A stretch of 8,297 nucleotides of DNA from positions 1-8,297 of the forward strand of contig JAKJEP010000139.1 of NCBI GenBank assembly GCA_022705365.1, written 5' to 3'. The notes under the pieces were generated by a model, which did no database searches, was not told the origin of the DNA, and was given only the letters and a program-made list of their open reading frames with translations. Every line of letters begins with the position of its first letter. Positions within the stretch are counted from its first letter, which is position 1. The translations under genes were made by a program, and so were the position numbers. Source of the stretch: Planctomycetota bacterium. Its GTDB lineage: Bacteria > Planctomycetota > Phycisphaerae > Sedimentisphaerales > SM23-30. Positions 1 to 5,526 of the stretch are shown one piece after another.

Positions 1-1171
1 CGCCATCGAACAACGCTCCGGCCACGCCTCCGCCGATCCCTGGCTCCCCGCCCGCCAAAAAAATCTCGCCAAGTTATTTGCCGGCCTGCGGTTACGTACC
101 ACCCCCCCACAGCAGGAAATGTTCATTCGCGCCTACCTCCGTGCCATCCAGCCCCATCGAAACTGGACCGAATACGAAATCAAAAAATACCTGACACATG
201 CCCATACCCTGGCGGACCGGCACCTGCGTTATATCTGGGCCAAGCATGACCGCCGGTCTTTGCGCAACTCCCGCTACGCCCGCAAGATACAACTTTCCCA
301 CAGCCGCTTCGCCTATGTCTTCCTCCAGCACCGGCACCCCCCAGCCTGGTCCGCCGCCGCCCAGTACCGCTTCACACCTCAGCAATGGGCCACCACCCTA
401 GCCGACACCGACGCGCTCCTCCAGCCCGGCGAATTCCTCAAACAGGGCCATCGTAATACCGTTATGGCAAAAGAACTTACCGTCGGTCCTCATGCGATGA
501 CCGTCGTCGTCAAACACTCCCGCCTCTCTCCCGGCTTCCGCGGCTTCATCCAGTCCCTTTACCGCTCCCGCGCCACTCGCCAGTGGTATCGTGCCCATAT
601 GCTCATCTCCCGCGATATCCCCACCGCCTGGCCCCTGGCCGCCATTGACCGGGAGCATCATATGCTCCTCAAAGACAGCATCCTCCTCTGCGAAAAAATC
701 CCAAATAGCTGTAACTTACGGCAATTCATCCTCGACGGAAATCTCGATAAACTCCCGCACCGCAAACGGATAGAGTTGGCGGAGCAAACCGGATCCTTAC
801 TTGCCCAGCTCCAGCGTCAGGGCCTGCGCCACCGCGATTGCAAAGCTACTAATATCCTGATCCGCCCCCAACCTGAACCAGACCAACCTGAACCAGACCA
901 ACAACCCTCTTTTCGGTTATTCCTGGTGGATTTGGATGGTCTGCGGACCAAACTGCCTTTCGAAATTTGGCCCAGCCATGAAGCTATAATCCGTCTAGCC
1001 GTCTCTACCCAAAACCTGCCGACTTTGAAACGGCTGGATATGGTCCGCACCTTCAATAAGTATCTACAAATATTAGACTTACCAGAAGCCAAAGACCGCC
1101 GCGCCCGGCACCGGCTCTGGCAAACACTCTCACTAAAAACCCTGGAAAAAGCCAAAACCCATCATCCATAA
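1..1171 (+). CDS. Kdo/WaaP (InaA)-like lipopolysaccharide kinase family protein, 5'-truncated
   Basis: The frame is open from base 2 to the window edge, so the real start lies upstream. The ATG at 119 has no well-spaced ribosome-binding site and is probably internal. A protein-kinase-like fold is visible: a candidate ATP-binding Lys in VVVKH (bases about 506-520), the catalytic loop HRDCKATN (830-853) with Asp, Lys and Asn in place, and a metal-binding VDLDG (926-940) replacing DFG. This pattern fits the WaaP/InaA family, which phosphorylates sugars of the lipopolysaccharide core on the cytoplasmic side. The first ~100 visible residues (FIRAYLRA, then a YIWAKHDRRSLRNSRY stretch) resemble the tail that normally follows such a kinase domain, so a second kinase domain may lie upstream; this is inference. 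A 15-base tandem repeat sits between the catalytic loop and DLDG. The next gene starts 10 bases downstream and is a heptosyltransferase, which supports a glycolipid role. The substrate is unknown. Confidence 0.75.
   Translation, partial: AIEQRSGHASADPWLPARQKNLAKLFAGLRLRTTPPQQEMFIRAYLRAIQPHRNWTEYEIKKYLTHAHTLADRHLRYIWAKHDRRSLRNSRYARKIQLSHSRFAYVFLQHRHPPAWSAAAQYRFTPQQWATTLADTDALLQPGEFLKQGHRNTVMAKELTVGPHAMTVVVKHSRLSPGFRGFIQSLYRSRATRQWYRAHMLISRDIPTAWPLAAIDREHHMLLKDSILLCEKIPNSCNLRQFILDGNLDKLPHRKRIELAEQTGSLLAQLQRQGLRHRDCKATNILIRPQPEPDQPEPDQQPSFRLFLVDLDGLRTKLPFEIWPSHEAIIRLAVSTQNLPTLKRLDMVRTFNKYLQILDLPEAKDRRARHRLWQTLSLKTLEKAKTHHP
868..902 (+). repeat. In-frame 15-base tandem repeat (PEPDQ x2) in the kinase gene
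   Basis: A 35-base stretch with exact 15-base periodicity. Two complete identical copies of CCTGAACCAGACCAA lie at 872-886 and 887-901, and the period extends a few bases on both sides. It encodes PEPDQ twice, in a Pro/Gln-rich linker between the catalytic HRD loop and the VDLDG motif. The copies are identical at DNA level, which suggests a recent slippage duplication in a tolerant surface loop. Confidence 0.9.
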
Positions 1172-1181
1172 GAGGTTTTTC

Positions 1182-2258
1182 TTGTCCGAATCCTTAAAAA
1201 ATAAGAAATTTTCCAATATCCTCATCATCAAACCCAGCAGCTTGGGCGACGTCGTCCGCTGCCTTCCGATTTTGGCCGCCCTGCGTCATCATTACCCTCA
1301 GGCTCGCATAAGCTGGCTGGTCCGGCCCGATTGCGCCGGAATTTTAGCTCATATTCCCGAACTGGATGAAATCATCGAATTCGATCGTAAAAAATACGGC
1401 AAAATCGGTATAAGCATCTCGGTTTTGCGCGATTTTATTGGTTTTATTTGCCATTTGCATCGCAGAAAATTTGATCTTATCCTGGATCTCCAAGGCCTAT
1501 TTCGCAGCGGATTTCTCGCCTTTGCAGCCGGCGCACCAGTGCGAGTTGGTTTCGCCAGCGCCCGTGAATTGGCCCCCTTGTTCTATACCCACCGGATTCA
1601 AATACCTCAAACGCGGGTACATGTAGTCATAAGCAATTGGCATTTCATGGATTATCTCGGCCTCGGCCAGTTAGAAAATCGCTATACGTTACCCGTTGAT
1701 CCCGCCGCCGCCCAGTCTGCCCAGCTTATTCTCCAGCAAAACGGCCTCAACCCCGGCCGACCTTATATTGTTATGCTCATCGGCGGCAGCGACCGGCGGA
1801 AACGCTGGCCGGCAAAATCATTTGCCGAGCTTGCCCAATCGCTTCAAATGAAGTATGATATGCAGCCGGTTCTGCTTGGGGCAGGATCCGAGGAGTTGGC
1901 CATTGCCGCTCAAATTATTGATTTGTCGAAAGTTAAGGTTGTTAATCTGATCAGCCGGACCAATTTGCAACAGTTGATCGCCATCGTAAAAAAAGCCCGG
2001 CTGGTGGTGGGCAACGATTCCGGCCCTTTGCATGTGGCTGCCGCCGCCGAAGTTCCGGTGATCGGCTTGTACGGCCCGACCGATCCAGCAGTAGTCGGCC
2101 CCTATGGCCAATTGGATAATGTAATCCAGGCTGGCGGTTCCCATCCGGGAAATGTCCGTTATAGTCTTGCACCCAAACATCGCATGGAAAATATTACCGT
2201 CCAGCAAGTATTGGACAAAGTCAGTAAAAATCTGATGAAAATTGCTGAAAAAGAATAG
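1182..2258 (+). CDS. Glycosyltransferase family 9 (lipopolysaccharide heptosyltransferase-like)
   Basis: A 358-residue protein, the normal size for GT9 enzymes, which transfer heptose or a related sugar from a nucleotide donor onto lipid A/core acceptors at the inner membrane. The start is TTG at 1182, preceded by AGAGG six bases upstream. The N-terminal Rossmann domain opens with IKPSSLGDVV (residues 16-25), the family hallmark, whose Asp23 corresponds to the catalytic Asp of WaaC. DLILDLQGLFRSG (98-110) is also typical. In the C-terminal domain, GGSDRRKRWP (201-210) matches the donor-phosphate-binding segment, and GNDSGPLHVAAA (277-288) followed by VIGLYGPTDP is the second signature. The gene follows the kinase gene after 10 bases and its stop shares one base with the next start (TAGTG), so the genes are probably co-transcribed. 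Donor and acceptor (heptosyltransferase I, II or other) cannot be decided from sequence; no symbol is given. Confidence 0.9.
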   Translation: MSESLKNKKFSNILIIKPSSLGDVVRCLPILAALRHHYPQARISWLVRPDCAGILAHIPELDEIIEFDRKKYGKIGISISVLRDFIGFICHLHRRKFDLILDLQGLFRSGFLAFAAGAPVRVGFASARELAPLFYTHRIQIPQTRVHVVISNWHFMDYLGLGQLENRYTLPVDPAAAQSAQLILQQNGLNPGRPYIVMLIGGSDRRKRWPAKSFAELAQSLQMKYDMQPVLLGAGSEELAIAAQIIDLSKVKVVNLISRTNLQQLIAIVKKARLVVGNDSGPLHVAAAAEVPVIGLYGPTDPAVVGPYGQLDNVIQAGGSHPGNVRYSLAPKHRMENITVQQVLDKVSKNLMKIAEKE

Positions 2259-2845
2259 TGTTTTCTATAAAAAATATCTTAAAAAAGACAAAACACTTTA
2301 TTATTTATCGAGTTCTCCACATCGATGATACTCCCCATCGGATTGCGCTGGGTATTGGATTGGGATTTTTTGTCGCCTGGACCCCGACCATCGGTTTTCA
2401 GATGGCCTTAGTTCTGTTGCTGGCAACAGCTTTCAAAGCCAATCGGCTAGTGGGTCTTCCGATTGTCTGGATTTCCAATCCTTTCACTATCGCCCCGATC
2501 TTTTTCCCCAATTACTGGATCGGCCGTAAGCTTCTTTCCCTTTTCGGCCAACGTCCAGAATTAACTTATACTCAGCTAAAAGACCTCTTTTCCACTTTGC
2601 GCGGACCTGGGTATATTGTGCACCATTTCTGGGAACCGGAAACCTGGCGGAATATTTGGCAAATCATACTGGAATTCCTAAATATCAGTCTGGATCTGTG
2701 GGTGGGCAGCCTCCTGGTAGGGGCTTTTTTAGGAATTATATTCTATATAATTAGCTATAAATTAATTGTCTGGTATCGAACCCACCATCCCCGCGGACGG
2801 CGGTTCATGTTGAAACTGCAACGGAAGAAACAAACACTGGAATGA
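2258..2845 (+). CDS. DUF2062 domain membrane protein
   Basis: A 195-residue integral membrane protein matching the DUF2062 pattern: TPHRIALGIGLGFFVAWTP (residues 25-43), then a hydrophobic helix, then LPIVWISNPFTIAP (67-80) with the characteristic W-x-S-N-P-x-T core. I see hydrophobic segments at about 27-43, 45-60, 66-86 and 145-172. The last is followed by a strongly basic tail (RTHHPRGRRF... LQRKK) that should be cytoplasmic. The start is GTG at 2258, sharing the G of the upstream TAG stop, so translation is probably coupled to the glycosyltransferase. The last four bases overlap the next gene (ATGA). The biochemical role of DUF2062 is not established; its place in a lipopolysaccharide-type operon suggests a part in envelope glycolipid handling, which is inference. 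Confidence 0.88.
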   Translation: MFSIKNILKKTKHFIIYRVLHIDDTPHRIALGIGLGFFVAWTPTIGFQMALVLLLATAFKANRLVGLPIVWISNPFTIAPIFFPNYWIGRKLLSLFGQRPELTYTQLKDLFSTLRGPGYIVHHFWEPETWRNIWQIILEFLNISLDLWVGSLLVGAFLGIIFYIISYKLIVWYRTHHPRGRRFMLKLQRKKQTLE

Positions 2846-4296
2846 CCCCACTCGAACATACCCCATCCGAAACAAATACCAAACCGGTGGCCTCCCTGGA
2901 CTATCATCATCCACTGGAAAAGTGGCTCCGCCATGACTGGCTGCGCTGGATCCTGCGAAAACTAACAGCGGATCGGCCCGGCAATGCCCAGCCGCATCTG
3001 GAACGGGCCTTGTTGAGCTATGCAGATCCCCAGGCCCCGTTCTCTGAAAAAATGCTGTACTGGCCCATCCATAAGGCGATCAACCGGATGCGCGGTTCGC
3101 TCACTCCCCAGCAGCTTCGGGCCAAATTGGCTGGGCACCCCCCAACCTTGCGCGGGATTATCGCCACCACCCGCAGCGTCGCCCATTTCGGCCTGACCAC
3201 CCCCCAGCGCTGGCTCCATCCCCTTTTTGTCGTCTGGAATTTCACCAACCGCTGCAACCTGCGCTGCAATCACTGTTATCAAAATTCCACCAATCAAGCG
3301 GCAGACGGGGAACTGACATTGGAGCAGAAACTGGATTTGATTGACCAATTCGGGAAACATTATATCCCGATGGTCGCCCTGGCCGGCGGCGAACCAACCC
3401 TTAGTCCCGACCTGGAACCAGTCCTGGACCGCTGCCGGAAATACGGCATTCACACCACCATCGCCACCCATGGCGGACTTCTCACGCCCGAGCGCTGCCG
3501 CCGGCTGGCGGACCTGGGCCTGCGGTATGTAGAGGTTTCGCTGGACTCAATTCATCCAGAAGTACATGACCGTTTCCGCGGCGTGGAAGGAATGTGGCAG
3601 CAATCAATCGAAGGAATCAAAAATGTGATTGCCACCGACGGCCTGCGGGCCGGTATTGCCATGTGCGTCCACCAGGACAACTTTAACGAAGTGGAACCGA
3701 TGATCGAGCTGGCCATCAAACTGGGAGTAAGCTGTTTCGCCCATTTTAATTTTATTCCCGTCGGCCGGGGCAAAGAGATGGCCGCCAAAGACCTCACCCC
3801 TCATCAGCGGGAAGAGCTGCTTCACATTCTCCACCACTGGATGCAGAAAAAGACCATCGGCATCATCAGCACCGCCCCGCAATTCGGCAGGATTTCACTG
3901 GCCAATGCCGATGAAAATGGAATCATCTCGTGCAGTCATGCCGGCAATGGTCCGGGCACCAAGGCCCGCATAGTTGCCAAATACCTGGGCGGCTGCGGCG
4001 CCGGCCGCACGTATGCCTGCCTCCAGCCCAACGGCGATGTCACCCCCTGTGTCTATATGCCCAGCCGCATCATGGGAAATGTCAAAGAAAAATCGTTCAG
4101 TGACATCTTCCAGCAAAGCCCCTGGTGGGACCTGTTCTGCAATCGCCAGGAACGCGAGGGCAGTTGTGCAGTGTGTGATTATCGTAATTATTGCGGAGGC
4201 TGCCGCGCCCGCGCCGATGCCTACTTCGACCGCATCGACGAAGCCGACCCCGGCTGTCTGGCCAATCTGGAAGACTGGAAACGCATCACCGGCTAG
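2842..4296 (+). CDS. Radical SAM enzyme with C-terminal SPASM domain
   Basis: A 484-residue iron-sulfur enzyme. The S-adenosylmethionine cluster motif is CNLRCNHC (Cys138, Cys142, Cys145), preceded by VVWNFTNR and followed by a GGEP motif at 182-185 and a VSLDS strand. The C-terminal part has the cysteine set of a SPASM domain that binds auxiliary clusters: Cys385-x12-G-x4-Cys403, Cys433, then Cys442-x2-Cys445-x5-Cys451-x2-Cys454 and Cys472. The ending resembles AhbD/NirJ/PqqE-type proteins (YRNYCGGCRARA), but the specific reaction is not readable. The ~130 residues before the cluster motif are a long, mostly helical extension. The ATG lies in the ATGA overlap with the DUF2062 gene, implying translational coupling; no strong ribosome-binding site is seen. 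SPASM enzymes modify peptides, proteins or cofactor precursors. Its place behind envelope-glycolipid genes is unusual, and no heme or PQQ genes are visible nearby. Confidence 0.92.
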   Translation: MTPLEHTPSETNTKPVASLDYHHPLEKWLRHDWLRWILRKLTADRPGNAQPHLERALLSYADPQAPFSEKMLYWPIHKAINRMRGSLTPQQLRAKLAGHPPTLRGIIATTRSVAHFGLTTPQRWLHPLFVVWNFTNRCNLRCNHCYQNSTNQAADGELTLEQKLDLIDQFGKHYIPMVALAGGEPTLSPDLEPVLDRCRKYGIHTTIATHGGLLTPERCRRLADLGLRYVEVSLDSIHPEVHDRFRGVEGMWQQSIEGIKNVIATDGLRAGIAMCVHQDNFNEVEPMIELAIKLGVSCFAHFNFIPVGRGKEMAAKDLTPHQREELLHILHHWMQKKTIGIISTAPQFGRISLANADENGIISCSHAGNGPGTKARIVAKYLGGCGAGRTYACLQPNGDVTPCVYMPSRIMGNVKEKSFSDIFQQSPWWDLFCNRQEREGSCAVCDYRNYCGGCRARADAYFDRIDEADPGCLANLEDWKRITG

Positions 4297-4314
4297 GGTT
4301 TAGAAATACGGATC

Positions 4315-4467
4315 ATGCCGCGTATAATAACGAAGCGTGTCACATCAAAGCCCGACCTTGATAATCATATTGAAAAATACTTGTTTATCAGTTCGTTATG
4401 CCTCAAAGTATTATGCGAGCCGCAGTTTCTTCCGTTCTTTTCAATCAAGCTCTTATATTTTCGCTGA
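4315..4467 (+). CDS. Possible small ORF (50 codons) behind the radical SAM gene; doubtful
   Basis: An ATG ORF of 50 codons starts 18 bases after the radical SAM stop and ends at TGA 4465-4467. It would encode a basic N-terminus (MPRIITKRVTSKPD), a hydrophobic middle and two Cys five residues apart (29 and 34). It deserves mention because SPASM enzymes often act on small peptides encoded next door. Against it: no convincing ribosome-binding site, codon use more AT-rich than the preceding gene, no recognised family, and an inverted repeat covering part of it. It may well be chance. Confidence 0.18.
   Translation: MPRIITKRVTSKPDLDNHIEKYLFISSLCLKVLCEPQFLPFFSIKLLYFR
4327..4399. repeat. Nested inverted repeat between convergent genes
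   Basis: ATAACGAA at 4327-4334 is matched exactly by its reverse complement TTCGTTAT at 4392-4399, and inside lies TGATAA (4359-4364) against TTATCA (4385-4390). A folded transcript could close over about 73 bases. There is no T-run after it on either strand, so it is not a classical intrinsic terminator. It sits in the 183-base gap between the converging radical SAM and regulator genes, where I see no other terminator. Confidence 0.4.
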
Positions 4468-4479
4468 CCAAACCTGTGT

Positions 4480-5061
4480 TTACTGGGTTTTCTGCTTGAG
4501 CAAGGACTCTATGGTGTGCAGATTTTTGGGGATATGGACGGTGATGAAGTCCGCATCCTGAAGGATCTTATAAGAATGATCCAATACTCCGTCGAAAAGA
4601 ATGACCTCTTTTTCCTTCACATCATGCGGGGTTTCCTCAACGGTAACCTGGACCACACCGCGCAGGACAATCCCTAATTCCAGGCATTCGCCGTGCAGTT
4701 CCATCACTTTGACAACCTGGTTTTCCCGCCCGCAAATATGGAAAATCCGGCAGTCGTCAAAGCGGGTCAATTCGATATCATCCGCATCCACCAGGGCTTT
4801 TTTCAAGTCGCCTTTTTTCAGCGGTTCCGCTTTCTGGATCTGGACGCGGCAGTGCTCCGCCAGGGAGATAAGGCTGCCCGTTGAAATTTTAAACACCCCC
4901 GCGATGGCCCGTAAGGTTTTGAGAGAAGGTACGCTCTTGTTTTGTTCGATCAGGGCCACTGTACTGTAGGTCAACCCCGACAATCTGGCCAGGTCTTCCA
5001 AGGTTAATTTATTCCGTTTGCGGAGGAAACGAATTACGCTGAAGTCATAAGTTTCCTGCAT
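4480..5061 (-). CDS. XRE-family transcriptional regulator with C-terminal cupin domain
   Basis: A 193-residue protein (195 if the upstream ATG at 5067 is used). The N-terminal ~65 residues form a helix-turn-helix of the XRE/Cro type (FLRKRNKLTLEDLARLSGL, then a TYSTVALIEQNKSVPSLKTL segment). The C-terminal half (about residues 115-180) reads as a cupin beta-barrel (VVKVMELHGECLELGIVLRG, then VILFDGVLDHSYKI). This architecture is common among regulators that sense a small ligand. The usual cupin His-x-His metal pair is not obvious: only one His is present in the first motif and one (H164, numbering from 5067) in the second, so metal-independent sensing is possible. I chose the second ATG because GGAAAGGA is spaced six bases from it and zero from the first. 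The gene has its own promoter and converges on the radical SAM operon. Its targets are unknown. Confidence 0.9.
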   Translation of the reverse strand: MQETYDFSVIRFLRKRNKLTLEDLARLSGLTYSTVALIEQNKSVPSLKTLRAIAGVFKISTGSLISLAEHCRVQIQKAEPLKKGDLKKALVDADDIELTRFDDCRIFHICGRENQVVKVMELHGECLELGIVLRGVVQVTVEETPHDVKEKEVILFDGVLDHSYKILQDADFITVHIPKNLHTIESLLKQKTQ

Positions 5062-5067
5062 AAGCAT

Positions 5068-5075
5068 TCCTTTCC
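5068..5075 (-). promoter_or_regulatory. Ribosome-binding site deciding the start of the XRE-cupin gene
   Basis: On the minus strand GGAAAGGA lies immediately before the ATG at 5067 and six bases before the in-frame ATG at 5061. The spacing favours initiation at 5061, shortening the protein by two residues. Confidence 0.7.
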
Positions 5076-5121
5076 AGTAAAAAATGGTCCGATAAACTGA
5101 TTTTTTAAAGAAAACAACTTA

Positions 5122-5150
5122 CTTATACAGGGAAACTGGGATGGGGGCAA
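5122..5150 (-). promoter_or_regulatory. Sigma70-type promoter of the XRE-cupin gene
   Basis: On the minus strand TTGCCC (5150-5145) and TATAAG (5127-5122) are separated by exactly 17 bases, matching four of six and five of six consensus positions. Transcription would begin near 5115, leaving a leader of about 54 bases before the ATG at 5061. The promoter lies downstream of the hairpin terminator at 5237-5298, so the regulator can be expressed independently of upstream transcription. No clear operator palindrome was seen around it. Confidence 0.55.
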
Positions 5151-5236
5151 ATAATATCGGACAGATTATCTGGTCAGATTCGGTTGGGGGAGGCTGGGAA
5201 TTATGTAAAAAATAAGATTCGCGGTTATTTATGCGC

Positions 5237-5298
5237 AAAAAAGTGGCGAGGCGGTGGGGCCAGTCGGGGGGGAAACCGGCGTTCCACGCTTCCTCGCC
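5237..5298 (-). terminator. Intrinsic terminator-like hairpin with C-rich loop
   Basis: Read on the minus strand: outer stem GGCGAGG/CCUCGCC (5298-5292 with 5251-5245), internal loop, GUGG/CCAC, small internal loop, then GCCGGUU/GACUGGC (with G-U pairs) closing an eight-base loop UCCCCCCC. Two bases (AC) separate the stem from six Us (5242-5237). On the plus strand the hairpin is not followed by a T-run, so it works in one direction only. It would end transcripts from the promoter at 5369-5398 and read-through from the L,D-transpeptidase operon. Confidence 0.7.
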
Positions 5299-5362
5299 GT
5301 GAATCGCTATACACAACGCTATTTACTTTTTTTCAGGTTATCGATTTAACCCTTCACATTAC
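5237..5362 (-). ncRNA. Candidate small RNA of about 126 nt (or terminated leader)
   Basis: A strong-looking promoter predicts a 5' end near 5362, and a hairpin plus U-run gives a 3' end near 5237. The predicted RNA starts with a small hairpin (GGUUA, six-base loop, UAACC; 5351-5336) and continues through an A-rich single-stranded stretch. It ends in a 54-base imperfect hairpin whose apical loop is U followed by seven Cs. GUGAA at 5357-5353 could also pair with UUCAC at 5303-5299 just before the terminal hairpin. It does not match SRP RNA, tmRNA, 6S RNA or any riboswitch consensus I can recall. The frames through it have no good ribosome-binding site. A C-rich loop is a known way for bacterial small RNAs to contact G-rich ribosome-binding sites; applying that here is inference. 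The alternative is an attenuated leader of the regulator gene or a 3' UTR of the L,D-transpeptidase transcript. Confidence 0.45.
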
Positions 5363-5368
5363 ACTAAT

Positions 5369-5420
5369 ACTATACACCATGTTTGGACAAAGTGTCAATA
5401 AGAAAAATAAAAATTCTATC
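5369..5420 (-). promoter_or_regulatory. Near-consensus sigma70 promoter with UP-like A/T tract
   Basis: On the minus strand a perfect -35 TTGACA (5398-5393) is followed by an 18-base spacer and -10 TATAGT (5374-5369; five of six). Directly upstream (5420-5399) lies an A/T tract with AATTTTTATTTTT, resembling an UP element contacted by the polymerase alpha subunit. Nothing but the candidate RNA and its terminator lies within 130 bases downstream, so this promoter does not look made for a protein gene. Confidence 0.65.
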
Positions 5421-5526
5421 ATTTTTTTTTAAAAAATTTCATTTTTCCCATTTACTGCCAGACTCGAACATTAAAAATCTGATAATCTTGTAAGTTTATA
5501 TTTCAAAAGGATTTAAAATATTTCAT
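5421..5526. other. A/T-rich non-coding spacer behind the L,D-transpeptidase gene
   Basis: The remainder of the 459-base gap at 5068-5526. It contains runs of T and A (5422-5436) and an A/T-only inverted repeat (ATATTT 5498-5503, AAATAT 5516-5521) just after the L,D-transpeptidase stop. No stable GC-containing terminator, coding frame or known motif is seen here, so the L,D-transpeptidase transcript may run on to the hairpin at 5237-5298. Confidence 0.5.

Noticed and set aside
119..121. ATG at 119 as the true start of the kinase-like protein
   Set aside because: The frame is open to the window edge with family-like sequence upstream, and AGGA lies almost against the ATG rather than at a working distance.
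4337..4561. 74-codon plus-strand ORF after the radical SAM gene
   Set aside because: Much of it is antisense to the end of the XRE-cupin gene, with no family resemblance and no ribosome-binding site.
5245..5298. Integron attC or mobile-element end based on the palindromic GC-rich island
   Set aside because: There is no recombinase or transposase gene, target-site duplication or attC core site. The U-run and upstream promoter explain the structure better.
5119..5316. 65-codon minus-strand ORF across the GC-rich hairpin
   Set aside because: It starts with TTG without a ribosome-binding site, runs through a terminator hairpin and U-run, and ends inside the regulator's promoter. Its composition is explained by RNA structure rather than coding.
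5237..5362. SRP RNA, 6S RNA, tmRNA or c-di-GMP riboswitch identity for the structured RNA
   Set aside because: The GGAAGC-like stretch near the stem recalled SRP RNA, but the helix 8 loop arrangement is absent. Length and folds do not fit the other classes from memory.
5184..5432. 82-codon plus-strand ORF in the same gap
   Set aside because: It covers the antisense of the candidate RNA, the terminator and the promoter. Its translation has low-complexity ends and no recognisable domain.
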